Assembly: GCA_009777725.1 (NCBI GenBank)
Contig: WRLG01000006.1
Location: 1-64,000 of the forward strand
DNA length: 64,000 nucleotides
Direction: 5' to 3'
From: Oscillospiraceae bacterium
Lineage (GTDB): Bacteria > Bacillota > Clostridia > Oscillospirales > Ruminococcaceae
Position 1 is the first letter of the stretch. The number at the start of each line of letters is the position of its first letter. Of the stretch, positions 8,473 through 18,054 are shown piece by piece. The notes beneath the pieces were generated by a model. It was not told the origin of the DNA, made no database searches, and saw only the letters and a program-made list of their open reading frames with translations. A program made the position numbers and the translations under genes.

Positions 8473-9261
8473 ATGATGAATCGGGAAAGCCTTGCAAGGC
8501 TTCGCTCTTTTTTAAAAGACTCCGGCATTGAGGATTATGATTTTGAGGCGCGCATTATCGAGCAGGACATGCCGGGGCGCGAGCTAGAAACAGCCAAGCG
8601 CAGGGCTATGGGAGAGCCGCTTCAATATTTACTTGGAGAATGGGAGTTTTACGGCTTACCGTTTAAGGTAGGGGAGGGGGTATTGATTCCCCGCCCCGAC
8701 ACGGAAACGCTTGTAGACGCGGCGTTGGATTTTTTAAAAGACACAGCAAGTCCTGTTATCATTGACCTTTGCAGCGGGAGCGGCTGTATTGCCGTCACGC
8801 TGAAAAAGCTTATACCGAAGGCTTGCGTATACGCCATTGAGATTTCGGAAGATGCCGTTTACTATCTTAATGAAAACATTAAGATAAACAACGTGGACGT
8901 TACCGTAGTGCAGGGTGATATAACAGACCCGAAGCTTGCCCGCCGCTTCCCCGTAAACAGTGCTGACTGCATAGTATCAAATCCGCCGTACCTAACCGAT
9001 GCCGAAATGGCAGAGCTTCAAAAGGAAGTTACATATGAACCCTCTTCGGCATTGAGAGGCGGGCGCGATGGGTTGGATTTCTACCGCGTTATCCCTAAAA
9101 TTTGGGGTAAGGTTTTAAAAAAAGGCGGGCTTCTTGCCTTTGAGGTCGGCTACAGGCAGAGCGAGGCTGTTTGCGATATTTTAAGAGCCGACGGTTATAA
9201 GGGTATGCGTGCAGTAAAGGATTTGGGAGGGAATGACAGGGTGGTTTTAGTTAACGGTTAA
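8473..9261 (+). CDS. prmC: Peptide chain release factor N5-glutamine methyltransferase
   Basis: PrmC methylates the glutamine of the GGQ loop of release factors RF1/RF2 using S-adenosylmethionine. The 262-residue protein has the N-terminal helical domain, the AdoMet motif DLCSGSGCIAV near residue 104 and the catalytic NPPY motif near 173. Start chosen at ATG 8473 because AGGGGGA lies 6 bases upstream; an earlier in-frame start overlaps the DUF4363 gene. prmC usually sits near prfA, which is absent here. Confidence 0.93.
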   Translation: MMNRESLARLRSFLKDSGIEDYDFEARIIEQDMPGRELETAKRRAMGEPLQYLLGEWEFYGLPFKVGEGVLIPRPDTETLVDAALDFLKDTASPVIIDLCSGSGCIAVTLKKLIPKACVYAIEISEDAVYYLNENIKINNVDVTVVQGDITDPKLARRFPVNSADCIVSNPPYLTDAEMAELQKEVTYEPSSALRGGRDGLDFYRVIPKIWGKVLKKGGLLAFEVGYRQSEAVCDILRADGYKGMRAVKDLGGNDRVVLVNG

Positions 9262-9280
9262 CAGTTAACAGTTAACTGTT
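9256..9280. repeat. TTAACAGTTAACAG repeats
   Basis: GTTAACGGTTAACAGTTAACAGTTAACTGTTGAA overlaps the prmC stop region and contains three copies of a GTTAACAG word in a near-palindromic arrangement. It belongs to the TTAACAATT-like intergenic repeats seen elsewhere in the window. Confidence 0.5.
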
Positions 9281-9402
9281 GAATGTTGTAAACGCACAAT
9301 TGCTTTTTGAGAGCATATAATAAAGGTATAAACAAGGGGAGCAGGGAAAGCCGCGTTTGCGGATTGTTTCTGTTTGCCGAATATAATAAGGAGTTGACCT
9401 TT

Positions 9403-10152
9403 ATGTATTGTTTTCAAGAAATAGAGTATGCCGTCAGACAGGGGGATACCTTGTTCAGGCTGGCGGAGGATTATCAGACAACTGTTCCGGCACTGATAGC
9501 GTTAAACCCCGGTATTGACCCCTACAATTTAGTTGTGGGGAGCGTTATAAGGATTTGCCCCGGTGAAACGCGAAGCATGACAGACGGAGAAGCCATGAAT
9601 GTTCCGGCAGATTGTGAAAAGCGAATGATTTTGAAAGACCAGATGCGCCTTGCGTGGTCACAGCATGTTTATTGGACCAGACTGTTGCTTATAAGCCTTG
9701 CCCATCGGTTAAATGATACAACGGAAACTACAAACAGAGTTCTGCGAAATCCTAAGGACATAGCGAATATTTACGCGCAATACTACTCGCCCGAAGCCGC
9801 CGCCAAGCTGGAGAACATTATAACAGAGCATCTTAAAATCGGCTCTGCTCTTATTGTTGCCCTGCGTGACGGTAACACAGAGGAGGCTGACAGGCTTACC
9901 CACGAGTGGTACATAAATGCGGGAGCAATGGCGGACGCCTTTGTTGACATCAACCCATATTATAACCACAGCCAGATGCACGAAATGTTCTACACCCATC
10001 TTGATTTAACCACCGAAGAGGTTCTGGCACGTCTGGCTAACGATTTTCAAGCCGACATTGAAGCCTTTGACAAGGTTGAGAGAGAGGCAATGATGATGGC
10101 TGATTATCTTGCTTTAGGTATAATAGAGCAATTTCCTCAAATGTTTGCATAA
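9403..10152 (+). CDS. LysM domain protein with C-terminal helical domain
   Basis: A 249-residue protein. Residues about 5-47 form a LysM module (YAVRQGDTLFRLAEDYQTTV, then NPGIDPYNLVVGSVIRIC), which binds N-acetylglucosamine-containing glycans. The rest is a helical domain beginning MRLAWSQHVYWTRLLLISLAH, found in clostridial proteins sometimes mislabelled acetylglutamate kinase; its function is unknown to me. No signal peptide is visible, so how it meets the wall is unclear. AAGGAG lies 9 bases before the ATG; an in-frame upstream extension lacks such a site. Confidence 0.8.
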   Translation: MYCFQEIEYAVRQGDTLFRLAEDYQTTVPALIALNPGIDPYNLVVGSVIRICPGETRSMTDGEAMNVPADCEKRMILKDQMRLAWSQHVYWTRLLLISLAHRLNDTTETTNRVLRNPKDIANIYAQYYSPEAAAKLENIITEHLKIGSALIVALRDGNTEEADRLTHEWYINAGAMADAFVDINPYYNHSQMHEMFYTHLDLTTEEVLARLANDFQADIEAFDKVEREAMMMADYLALGIIEQFPQMFA

Positions 10153-10218
10153 AGTCAGAAGTGAGGTAATGAATGTGAGGAATTAGGGGTTTAAATCCTA
10201 ATTCCTCACTTCTAATTC

Positions 10219-11361
10219 CTAATTAATTACCGTTTTCTCGGTTTCCTTATTAAAGATATGGATTTTGTTCGGGTCAATCGCTACCTTGATTTTATCAAGC
10301 GGACGTGCGGTGGAACGCGGGTCAACCCTTGCCGTGAGCGGTATTCCCTCGCAATTGAGGTAGAGATATGTTTCCGCACCCATCATCTCGGTGATTTCAA
10401 CGTCTGTGTCAATAATTCCCGTGCGTGCGGCGGATAGGAACATTTCTTCATCGTGAATGTCCTCCGGGCGGATTCCTAAGATAACTTCATTGTCAATAAG
10501 TGAGGAGAGCTCCGGTTCATCGGTCTTTGCTTCGGGGATTTCAACGTAGTATTTTTTTCCTCTTGACGTTTTAGTGTCCTCAGAGCCGAATTCAACAGAG
10601 TATTTGCCGTCGATTTTTCTGAGGATACCGTCTATGAAGTTCATCTGAGGCGAGCCCATAAATCCTGCTACAAATTGATTTACGGGTGATTCATAGAGAT
10701 TTTGAGGCGAATCAACCTGCTGGACAAAGCCGTCCTTCATAACAACGATTCTGTCACCCATTGTCATAGCCTCGGTTTGGTCGTGGGTAACGTAGATAAA
10801 CGTAGTACCCAGTTTTTGATGAAGCTTTGAAATTTCTGTTCTCATCTGCGCTCTGAGCTTAGCGTCAAGGTTGGAGAGCGGCTCGTCAAGCAGGAATACT
10901 TGCGGGTCACGGACAATTGCACGCCCTAAAGCCACACGCTGACGCTGACCGCCGGATAATGCCTTGGGTTTTCTTTCCAAAAGATGGGTAATGTCAAGAA
11001 TTCTTGCCGCTTCCTCAACCTTACGGCTGATTTCATCCTTCGGAACCTTTCTTAGTTTCAGACCGAATGCCATGTTCTCAAAAACCGTCATATGCGGATA
11101 CAGCGCGTAATTTTGGAAAACCATCGCTATATCCCTGTCCTTGGGTGCAACATCGTTTACAAGACGGTCGCCGATATAAAGCTCGCCCTCGGATATTTCC
11201 TCAAGACCGGCAACCATACGCAAGGTGGTAGATTTTCCGCACCCGGAAGGACCTACAAGAATGATGAACTCCTTGTCCTTGATTTCCAAGTTAACGTCTG
11301 AAACGGCTACAACGCCGCCCGGGTATTTCTTATAGATGGATCTGAGCGATAAACTAGCCAT
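10219..11361 (-). CDS. ugpC: Sugar ABC transporter ATPase, UgpC/MsmK type
   Basis: A 380-residue ATPase of the carbohydrate importer family that energises several sugar permeases. Motifs: Walker [10 protein letters not shown] near residue 37, signature [14 protein letters not shown] near 136, Walker [17 protein letters not shown] near 156, and a C-terminal TOBE/MalK regulatory domain ([12 protein letters not shown] near 293). No permease or binding-protein genes are adjacent, as is common for the shared MsmK/UgpC ATPases of Firmicutes. GGGAGG is 9 bases before the ATG. Confidence 0.92.
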   Translation of the reverse strand: MASLSLRSIYKKYPGGVVAVSDVNLEIKDKEFIILVGPSGCGKSTTLRMVAGLEEISEGELYIGDRLVNDVAPKDRDIAMVFQNYALYPHMTVFENMAFGLKLRKVPKDEISRKVEEAARILDITHLLERKPKALSGGQRQRVALGRAIVRDPQVFLLDEPLSNLDAKLRAQMRTEISKLHQKLGTTFIYVTHDQTEAMTMGDRIVVMKDGFVQQVDSPQNLYESPVNQFVAGFMGSPQMNFIDGILRKIDGKYSVEFGSEDTKTSRGKKYYVEIPEAKTDEPELSSLIDNEVILGIRPEDIHDEEMFLSAARTGIIDTDVEITEMMGAETYLYLNCEGIPLTARVDPRSTARPLDKIKVAIDPNKIHIFNKETEKTVIN

Positions 11362-11578
11362 TATAGCGGACCTCCCAAATTATTTAGTCTTGCGCCGACT
11401 CATTTAACGTAATTATTATAATGTTTTCGGCTATACTAATATAATACCAAATTTAGCACCCTAATTTCAAGTACTTAATTAACTAAACTTACAAAAACTT
11501 ATTTATTAAGTTTGACGAAAAATAAACGCAGGAATAAAGAGGGAGTTAAAAAATGCAAAATATTGTATATTTATAACG

Positions 11579-12274
11579 TCATTCTTTGTGCAACTTTTCA
11601 AAAAGCTCCGGTCTGCGCTCAAAGGTGGTCTTGACGGATTCTCGCCGGCGATAATCGGCAATATTTTTATGATGACCCGAAAGCAGAACCTCCGGGACAG
11701 ATATTCCGCGCCAAATCTCCGGGCGGGTATAGTGGGGGTATTCAAGCAAGCCGCTGTAATGGCTCTCGTCCTCAAAACACTCTGCGGAGGGCAGAACTCC
11801 CTCAACCATCCTCGAAACAGCATCGACCAATACAAGCGCGGGCAATTCGCCGCCCGTCAAGACATAATCACCTACAGAAATTTCCTCATCGGCAATTTTG
11901 TCGATTAAACGCTGGTCAACACCCTCATAATGTCCGCATATGATAAAAATATTTTCAAACCTTGAAAGCTCCAGAGCTTTTTTCTGCGTTAAAACCGCGC
12001 CCTTGGGCGACATATAAATCACATGCGCTTTAGACGCAAAGTCTTTAGTAACCTCGGTATAGCAGCAATAAATCGGCTCTGCTTTCATAATCATGCCCAT
12101 ACCGCCGCCGTAGGGCGCGTCGTCGGCGCGGCGGTGCTTATCGCTTGAATAGTCCCTGATTTGATGGCATTGGGCTTCAAGCTTCCCCGCCCGCCTTGCC
12201 CGCCCTATTATACTCTCCGACAAAACAGCCTCGCACATTTCGGGGAAAAGAGTGGCTATATCGAATCTAATCAT
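11579..12274 (-). CDS. trmD: tRNA (guanine37-N1)-methyltransferase
   Basis: TrmD methylates G37 of tRNAs reading CCN/CUN/CGG codons, preventing +1 frameshifts. The 231-residue length is typical. The trefoil-knot AdoMet site is visible: DAPYGGGMGMIMK near 54, GHYEGVDQR near 112 and GDYVLTGGELPALVLVD near 134. It starts 23 bases after the stop of the AI-2E family gene on the same strand, with GGAG 8 bases before the ATG, so the two are probably co-transcribed. The usual partners rpsP and rimM are not adjacent. Confidence 0.95.
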   Translation of the reverse strand: MIRFDIATLFPEMCEAVLSESIIGRARRAGKLEAQCHQIRDYSSDKHRRADDAPYGGGMGMIMKAEPIYCCYTEVTKDFASKAHVIYMSPKGAVLTQKKALELSRFENIFIICGHYEGVDQRLIDKIADEEISVGDYVLTGGELPALVLVDAVSRMVEGVLPSAECFEDESHYSGLLEYPHYTRPEIWRGISVPEVLLSGHHKNIADYRRRESVKTTFERRPELFEKLHKE

Positions 12275-12297
12275 GTTTTACGCTCCGCTCTCCGCTT

Positions 12298-13464
12298 TCA
12301 GTTCTCCACCAACTTCGTTTCTCGTATATTCAAATACTCCTCCAAAACGATTTTAAGCACATTAACGATGGGAATCGCGAAAATCATACCCGCAACCCTG
12401 CCCATACCGCCGCCGATAGCACTGCCGATTGTTCCGCCGACCGTAATGCCGATAATGACGAGAACTGGGCTTATTTTAAACGATGTGCCCATAATTTTTG
12501 GGTTGATAAAACTTCCGTCAATCTGCTGGGTGATTAAAAGCACAATTGCCGCTACTACAGCTATTTCAAAGCTTTGTGTGAACATTATAATCAGCACTGC
12601 TATACAAGAGCCGATTATTGAGCCGAAGTAGGGGATTATGTTAACCATGCCCAGCATGATGCCCAATACCAGCGCGTAGTCAGAACCTATTATAAGAAAT
12701 TCAATTGTTGTTATAGTTCCCAGTATTAAGGAATCCAAAATTTGGCAGGTTAAGAATTGGCTGAAACTTTTATCAATAAGGCGGGCATATTTTAGGGTTG
12801 ATTTGCGCTTTTCTTCTCTTTTAAATGAGGAGATTAGGCGTTTTAAGTAAGCTTTCATGTTATTCCATTCCAAAAGGAAGTATATGGAAGACACTATTGC
12901 TAAAACAAAAGTAAATATGCCGGAAAACAAGGCGGCAAAAAACTGCATAGGGTTAAAAGCTTCATAGGCAAAGAAATAATCAAACAATCTTTCCCAAGGC
13001 TTTGCCTCTAAAAGCATATCAATAGCTGTAACATCTTCATCAATTAATGAATAAAAAGGCGTTGTTTTAAAATATTCAAAGGCACTTTCTATAAATTCGG
13101 GGATTAACCTAATCAGTTCGCTCAAACTCTCATAAATCATAGGAATAAAGCTTCGCAAACCAAGAACAGCAAAGAGAACAACCGCCAATATACATATAAG
13201 AACGCTTAACGGGCGCGCCAGCGTCTCTAAAGGCTTCCATTTGCCCTTTCGCTTTAAAAATTCCGCTTCAAGCCACTTGCATGGAATATTAATAAAATAA
13301 GCTATAACAAACCCATAGATAAACGGCTTTACTATATTCAGAATCTGCCTTATCCATTCCAGAACAAAACCGAAATTAAACATTACCATATAGGCAAAAA
13401 GTATACAGACCGCAAGTAAAAATATTTTCAAATATTTTTTATCGGAAACCTTTAAGTTTTTCAT
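12298..13464 (-). CDS. AI-2E family transporter (second copy)
   Basis: A 388-residue polytopic membrane protein with the same family hallmarks as the gene at 5677: NIIPYFGSIIGS in the C-terminal third and FINPKIMGTSFKISPVLVI near the end. It has its own strong promoter upstream and AAGGGG 10 bases before the ATG. Substrate not assignable. Confidence 0.88.
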   Translation of the reverse strand: MKNLKVSDKKYLKIFLLAVCILFAYMVMFNFGFVLEWIRQILNIVKPFIYGFVIAYFINIPCKWLEAEFLKRKGKWKPLETLARPLSVLICILAVVLFAVLGLRSFIPMIYESLSELIRLIPEFIESAFEYFKTTPFYSLIDEDVTAIDMLLEAKPWERLFDYFFAYEAFNPMQFFAALFSGIFTFVLAIVSSIYFLLEWNNMKAYLKRLISSFKREEKRKSTLKYARLIDKSFSQFLTCQILDSLILGTITTIEFLIIGSDYALVLGIMLGMVNIIPYFGSIIGSCIAVLIIMFTQSFEIAVVAAIVLLITQQIDGSFINPKIMGTSFKISPVLVIIGITVGGTIGSAIGGGMGRVAGMIFAIPIVNVLKIVLEEYLNIRETKLVEN

Positions 13465-13508
13465 AAAAGACAGAACCCCTTCGGCAATTATTGGCTGTTG
13501 GCTTTTTC

Positions 13509-13538
13509 AGTATAGCACAGGTGAGGGGGGGTTGTCAA
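13509..13538 (-). promoter_or_regulatory. Sigma-A promoter of the AI-2E/trmD unit
   Basis: On the minus strand: TTGACA (13533-13538), 18-base spacer, TATACT (13509-13514). It lies 45 bases upstream of the AI-2E family start codon. Confidence 0.7.
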
Positions 13539-13593
13539 GTTAGTGGGGGAAAAACAGTTTAGGATGAGTACAGCTTCTTAATTAACAAAAAGC

Positions 13594-13622
13594 TTGACAT
13601 AATCAAAAGCATAATGTATAAT
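13594..13622 (+). promoter_or_regulatory. Consensus sigma-A promoter of mutS2
   Basis: TTGACA (13594-13599), 17-base spacer, TATAAT (13617-13622): a perfect consensus. It leaves a leader of roughly 110 bases before the mutS2 start codon. Confidence 0.8.
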
Positions 13623-13679
13623 AATATGCAAGAGGGTAAGTTTAAATGAAACCCAAAACATAATCGGAATAGGAAACCG

Positions 13680-13726
13680 AACCATGCTGATTGCCTGATT
13701 CGTTTGCGTGCAGACGGAGCATGGTT
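13680..13726 (+). promoter_or_regulatory. Leader hairpin before mutS2
   Basis: AACCATGCT (13680-13688) pairs perfectly with AGCATGGTT (13718-13726) across a 29-base loop. The only Shine-Dalgarno-like GGAG (13716-13719) is partly inside the stem, and the start codon follows 14 bases later. Could be a translational control element; I do not recognise it as a named riboswitch. Confidence 0.45.
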
Positions 13727-13739
13727 ATATTATTATGCT

Positions 13740-16121
13740 ATGAATAAATATTACCAAGCCTTAGAGCTTAACAAGATTCTCGAAATGCTTTCAGCGGAAG
13801 CATCAAACGAAGCGACGCGCCAAATGGCACTGTCGCTTTCACCTGTTTCCGATATAGAAAAGGTGAAAAACGAAATTGAGAAAACCTCTGTTGCCTTTGA
13901 GCTCTCGGTTAAATACGGAACGCCTGCTTTCGGTGACTTTAAGGATGTCCGCGAATCCCTTAAAAGGGCGGATGCGGGTGCTTTGCTGTCGCTTAGAGAG
14001 TTGCTTGATATATCCGACATGTTGTACCAAATCAGAATGTTAGCCGAATGGCATAGGGCTTGTAAGGAATCGGACAGGGAAAACGCGCTGGAATACCTTT
14101 TTAATGAGCTTTCGCCAAACAAATATCTGGAAGAAAAAATTAAAACCGCTATCCTTTCCGATACGGAAATCTCCGATTCGGCAAGCCCAGCCTTAGCGGA
14201 TATACGCCGAAGAATTGCGCGCGCCGGATTGAAAATCCGCGAAAGCTTAGAAAAGCTGATTAAAAACCCCGATGTGCAAAAATCATTGCAGGAAAATATC
14301 ATCACTATGCGCGATGGGCGTTATGTAGTCCCCGTAAAGGCGGAGCAAAAAGGGAACGTCCCGGGGTTGGTTCATGCGGCGAGCGGCAGCGGCGCGACCT
14401 TTTTTATTGAGCCGGTATCGGTGGTTGAAGCGAATAATGAAATCCGCATTCTGCAGGGCGAGGAGCAGGCTGAAATTGAGCGGGTTATAGCCGAGCTTTC
14501 GGCAGAATGTGCTGATTATGCCGAGTTTATTTCCGAGGGATTTTTGCTGAGTGCCGAGTTAAATCTTTACTTCGCTAAATCTAATCTGGGCGCGAAGATG
14601 AGAGCTACCGTGCCTGTTGTGTCCGACGATGGTAAAATAGCTCTGAGAAAAGCCCGCCATCCGCTGATTGACAGCGAAAAGGTTGTGCCTGTTGATATAA
14701 AAATCGGCTATGATTATCAAGCTTTGATTGTCACGGGACCGAACACGGGCGGTAAAACCGTTTTGCTCAAAACAACCGGGCTCTTGACCGCTATGACGAT
14801 GTGCGGTATGCTAATTCCGGCGGGGGACGGGAGCAAAATATCAGTCTTTGAAAAGGTACTGGTAGATATTGGAGACAGCCAAAGCATAGAGCAAAGCTTG
14901 TCAACTTTCTCTTCACATATAGTAAATATTTCCCAGATACTTGAACAAGCGGATGATAAAACCTTAGTGCTTACGGATGAGCTGGGCTCAGGCACAGACC
15001 CCGTAGAGGGGGCGGCATTGGCGGTCGCCATTATCGAGGAACTGCGGGACAGGGGAAGCCGCCTTTTGGTAACGACACACTATCAGGAGCTTAAAATGTA
15101 CGCCATTAACAGTGCCGGAGTTGAAAACGCCTCCTGCGAATTTGATGCGAAAACTTTACAGCCCACCTATCGCCTTATAATAGGCTCGCCGGGTAAATCG
15201 AACGCGTTTTATATCTCCTCAAAGCTTGGAATTCCCGCTAAGTTGATTCACAGAGCAAATGAGCTTGTTTCTACGGAAAACAGACGTTTCGAGGAGATTA
15301 TAACAAAGCTGGAGGACGCGCATCATCAGCTATCGGCGCAAAATGAGGAAATATCCAAGCTGAAAAGCGAGCATAGCAGAAAGCTGGCAGACCTACAGAC
15401 AGAAATTGACAACTTCAACCAGAAAAAGGGATTTGAACTGGAAAAAGCAAGGCTTCAAGCGATGCGGATAGTAGAAAGCTGCCGTATGCAATCCGATGAA
15501 TTGTTAGATGAGCTCTCCGAGCTCCGCAGGCAAAAGGATAAGGAGGACTTTTCACGGTCGGCACTTACGGCTAAATCGAGGGTTCGCTCCGGCTTAGATA
15601 AGATGTATATTGAAGCGAACCCGGTAACGAAAAGGGAGGAAAAGGAGTATGTCCTGCCTCGTCCTCTTAAAAAGGGCGACAGTGTGCTTATTTTTGATAT
15701 AAACAAAACGGGAACGCTTACAAGCGAGCCCGATTCACACGGCAACGTATTCGTCGCAACGGGTGCTATGAAAACGAAAGTGAACATCAGCAAGCTAAGG
15801 CTTATTGAAGAAGAAAAAGTGCCCCGGCGAAGCAAAGGCGTTTCTGCCAAGGGAGTTAGTGGGAAATTGGAGCGCGAGCTTTCAATGGAGCTTGACATAA
15901 GGGGGTATGCCGTTGACGAGGGGATACATGCAACCGATGGTTTTATAGATAACGCCGTATTGTCCGGCGCGGGAACTATCACTATCGTGCACGGCAAAGG
16001 TACGGGCATACTTCGCAAGGGGATACAAGCGCACTTGAAATCCCACCCGTCTGTCAAGGGCTTTCGTTCGGGTGTTTACGGCGAGGGCGAGGATGGCGTA
16101 ACGATAGCGGAAATCAAATAA
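13740..16121 (+). CDS. mutS2: MutS2/RqcU ATPase-endonuclease
   Basis: MutS2 (RqcU) splits collided ribosomes to feed ribosome quality control, and has also been linked to suppressing recombination. The 793-residue protein has the core/clamp region, Walker A GPNTGGKT at about residue 333, Walker B VLTDELGSGTDP near 409, a long coiled coil (about 510-610) and a C-terminal Smr domain (LDIRGYAVDEG near 717, HGKGTGILR near 751). The start at 13740 matches the family N-terminus (ALELNKIL); upstream TTG and GTG codons are possible. It lacks a well-placed Shine-Dalgarno, which is odd for this genome. Confidence 0.93.
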   Translation: MNKYYQALELNKILEMLSAEASNEATRQMALSLSPVSDIEKVKNEIEKTSVAFELSVKYGTPAFGDFKDVRESLKRADAGALLSLRELLDISDMLYQIRMLAEWHRACKESDRENALEYLFNELSPNKYLEEKIKTAILSDTEISDSASPALADIRRRIARAGLKIRESLEKLIKNPDVQKSLQENIITMRDGRYVVPVKAEQKGNVPGLVHAASGSGATFFIEPVSVVEANNEIRILQGEEQAEIERVIAELSAECADYAEFISEGFLLSAELNLYFAKSNLGAKMRATVPVVSDDGKIALRKARHPLIDSEKVVPVDIKIGYDYQALIVTGPNTGGKTVLLKTTGLLTAMTMCGMLIPAGDGSKISVFEKVLVDIGDSQSIEQSLSTFSSHIVNISQILEQADDKTLVLTDELGSGTDPVEGAALAVAIIEELRDRGSRLLVTTHYQELKMYAINSAGVENASCEFDAKTLQPTYRLIIGSPGKSNAFYISSKLGIPAKLIHRANELVSTENRRFEEIITKLEDAHHQLSAQNEEISKLKSEHSRKLADLQTEIDNFNQKKGFELEKARLQAMRIVESCRMQSDELLDELSELRRQKDKEDFSRSALTAKSRVRSGLDKMYIEANPVTKREEKEYVLPRPLKKGDSVLIFDINKTGTLTSEPDSHGNVFVATGAMKTKVNISKLRLIEEEKVPRRSKGVSAKGVSGKLERELSMELDIRGYAVDEGIHATDGFIDNAVLSGAGTITIVHGKGTGILRKGIQAHLKSHPSVKGFRSGVYGEGEDGVTIAEIK

Positions 16122-16128
16122 AATGGCA

Positions 16129-16152
16129 AATTTCTACGTTATTTGCCACAAA
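16129..16152 (+). terminator. Possible mutS2 terminator hairpin
   Basis: TGGCAAAT and ATTTGCCA form an 8-bp stem just after the mutS2 stop, between convergent genes. No clear T-run follows, so efficiency is uncertain. Confidence 0.35.
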
Positions 16153-16222
16153 GAAACATCTATTTCTTGTAAAAATTTGCCGAAAACAAACTTTTCTTTG
16201 CATTAAAAGCCGTTTCCAACGC

Positions 16223-17032
16223 TTAATTCCCATTCGCAACTCTTCCGAATATTTGCACGGTTTCAAACAAATCCGAGCGCGCAATGTCATCCGGGGTAAC
16301 GATAGCACCGCCGCGCGAATCTATTTCATACCCCTGCTCCGCATAGGCGAGCCACACTAAGTGAGCGCATTGGGTTGACCTTGCTTTGGAAATTTCGGAG
16401 CGTTTTTTAGGGTAAAACCCAACGGTTAAGCTGTAGGTCAGGTCATTCAAATTTTCAAGCGCGGATTGGGCAATTGCCTTTCGTTCTTCTAAAGAAGCAT
16501 CCTTTAAGCGCAGGATAATAAAATTAGGATATTCGCTCCATTTCAAAACCGACTGTATGCCCGTTTTCTCACCCACCACCACCGCTTCCAGCGTTTCACC
16601 CTTTTCCGCGTTTGTGACAATGGCGGCATGACCGTTGCGCCAGCTTAAAAAATGGCAATTATAGGTTATCAGCACATCTCCGTCCTCTAGCGGCGCAAGT
16701 TTTGCTCTCATGTTTGTCATTCTTTCCTCAAAAGAAGCAAGCGCGATGTTTTCGCATTTATGCTCGGCTTGCGCGAAAAAGTTCTTTTGAAATATAAGAA
16801 GCTCCGATTTGTCGGCAAGGCTATCTACTGCGGCTCTGCCTAATCCCGTCTGCTCAAACAAAAGCCGATAATCCTCGTCTGTTAATTCTTCGGAAGTTCC
16901 CGCCAAGCGGGTAATGTCGGTCGCATAGTAATTCGGCGTTACGCGGACGGTTGACTCGGCGTAAACAATTGAGGACATCAAGGCAGTGCAGGTTAAAATC
17001 AACCATAACACGCAAAAAAATATTTTTCTCAT
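16223..17032 (-). CDS. Secreted NlpC/P60-like (YiiX-type) cysteine hydrolase
   Basis: A 269-residue protein with a signal peptide (MRKIFF, hydrophobic core, cleavage after VYA near residue 25). The second half shows a permuted papain-like amidase layout: EDGDVLITYN followed by GHAAIVT (near residue 140, candidate histidine) and the late STQCAHLVWLAY segment (candidate cysteine near 226) followed by IVTPDDIARSD, as in YiiX/YebB-like enzymes. These cleave amide or ester bonds in wall peptides or lipids; the substrate here is unknown. No strong ribosome binding site is visible. Confidence 0.65.
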   Translation of the reverse strand: MRKIFFCVLWLILTCTALMSSIVYAESTVRVTPNYYATDITRLAGTSEELTDEDYRLLFEQTGLGRAAVDSLADKSELLIFQKNFFAQAEHKCENIALASFEERMTNMRAKLAPLEDGDVLITYNCHFLSWRNGHAAIVTNAEKGETLEAVVVGEKTGIQSVLKWSEYPNFIILRLKDASLEERKAIAQSALENLNDLTYSLTVGFYPKKRSEISKARSTQCAHLVWLAYAEQGYEIDSRGGAIVTPDDIARSDLFETVQIFGRVANGN

Positions 17033-17114
17033 ACGATTATATTGTGCAGAATATTAGATATTATGAATTTACATATAGTATAATATATGAATAATTATTC
17101 AAGGAGTTAAGTGA

Positions 17115-17549
17115 ATGCCTAATCAATTTAAGCCCTATGAGCACAAAGCCGCATATTACGAAACGGACTGCATGGGGATTGTCCACCATTCAAATTATAT
17201 CCGCTGGTTTGAAGAAGCAAGGGTAGATTTTATGGAGCAGATGGGTTACAGCTACCAACAGGCGGAAAAAAACGGCGTGATGATTCCCGTATTATCGGCG
17301 CAATGCGATTATAAGCTGGCGGCTGTTTTCAGCGATGTGGTTTTGATTATACCCAAAATAGAATACTTTAACGGCTTTAAAATGACGATTACCTACAAAG
17401 CCGTAAGAAAAAGCGATGGAGCATTATTGGCGAACGGCGAAACGAAGCACTGCTTCACCGATTTAAAGCTGTCACCTATCAGAACGAAGCGCGATTACAC
17501 GGAGATATATGAGCTATTCAAAAGTTGCGAGGGCGTTGATTTAATTTGA
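17115..17549 (+). CDS. Acyl-CoA thioesterase, YbgC/FadM family
   Basis: A 144-residue hotdog-fold enzyme predicted to hydrolyse acyl-CoA thioesters. The catalytic signature YETDCMGIVHHSNYIRWFEEAR is present (Asp near residue 18, with the HHSNY that follows). AAGGAG lies 8 bases before the ATG. Its 3' end overlaps the convergent DUF1492-like gene by 55 bases, which is unusual and may create antisense interference. Confidence 0.88.
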   Translation: MPNQFKPYEHKAAYYETDCMGIVHHSNYIRWFEEARVDFMEQMGYSYQQAEKNGVMIPVLSAQCDYKLAAVFSDVVLIIPKIEYFNGFKMTITYKAVRKSDGALLANGETKHCFTDLKLSPIRTKRDYTEIYELFKSCEGVDLI

Positions 17550-17983
17550 TTGGCGGTGTGAGCGGCAAATTTATCAGCCGCCTCGCTGAATTTGGGTAGA
17601 TTTTTAGAGTGCAAACGGTGCAAATGCTGCAAAGAATAGTTAACGCAACGGGAAATCTCTTCCCAAGTTTGGAAAAGGAGGTATTTCCTCTCGAAAATCT
17701 CCTTTATTATTGGCTCTTCTAAAAGTTCATGAATGCTGTCTTCGACCTGTATGCGTTGGTTGACCAGATTGTTAATCTCCTTTTTTAGCCTTTTCTCGTA
17801 GTCAATAACGCGCAAAAGAGCATTTTCCGTGCTGTTTTCCCTTGTTTCCCCCTTTTTCCTCTCTGATGAATAGTTTACCGACCTCCCATACAGCATAGAG
17901 CGCATAGAAACATACTTCTCCGTCATCAAGGCTACCGTGCGATTTATAACTCTGACCTGTTCAAGATATTCTTTAGGTGTCAT
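17495..17983 (-). CDS. Phage-like transcriptional activator, DUF1492/ArpU-like
   Basis: A 162-residue protein with an N-terminal coiled-coil (VIDYEKRLKKEINNLVNQRIQVEDSI, about residues 60-90) and a C-terminal helix-turn-helix resembling sigma-70 region 4 (RKYLLFQTWEEISRCVNYSLQHLHRLHSKNL). This layout is typical of DUF1492/ArpU-like regulators of phage late genes. It is transcribed from a consensus promoter whose -35 box lies inside a palindrome, divergently from an S24 repressor gene. No other phage genes are nearby, so it looks like a remnant or a domesticated regulator. Confidence 0.72.
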   Translation of the reverse strand: MTPKEYLEQVRVINRTVALMTEKYVSMRSMLYGRSVNYSSERKKGETRENSTENALLRVIDYEKRLKKEINNLVNQRIQVEDSIHELLEEPIIKEIFERKYLLFQTWEEISRCVNYSLQHLHRLHSKNLPKFSEAADKFAAHTANQIKSTPSQLLNSSYISV

Positions 17984-18054
17984 GGCTTGTTTTCCCCGCT
18001 TTCATTTTATGTATTTTCGTTTAGAATAAAAAAAGTATCTTTTAGGATACTTAA

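Noticed and set aside
11362..11578. Possible regulatory RNA between trmD and the UgpC-type gene
   Set aside because: AT-rich sequence with no stable stem or conserved core that I can recognise.
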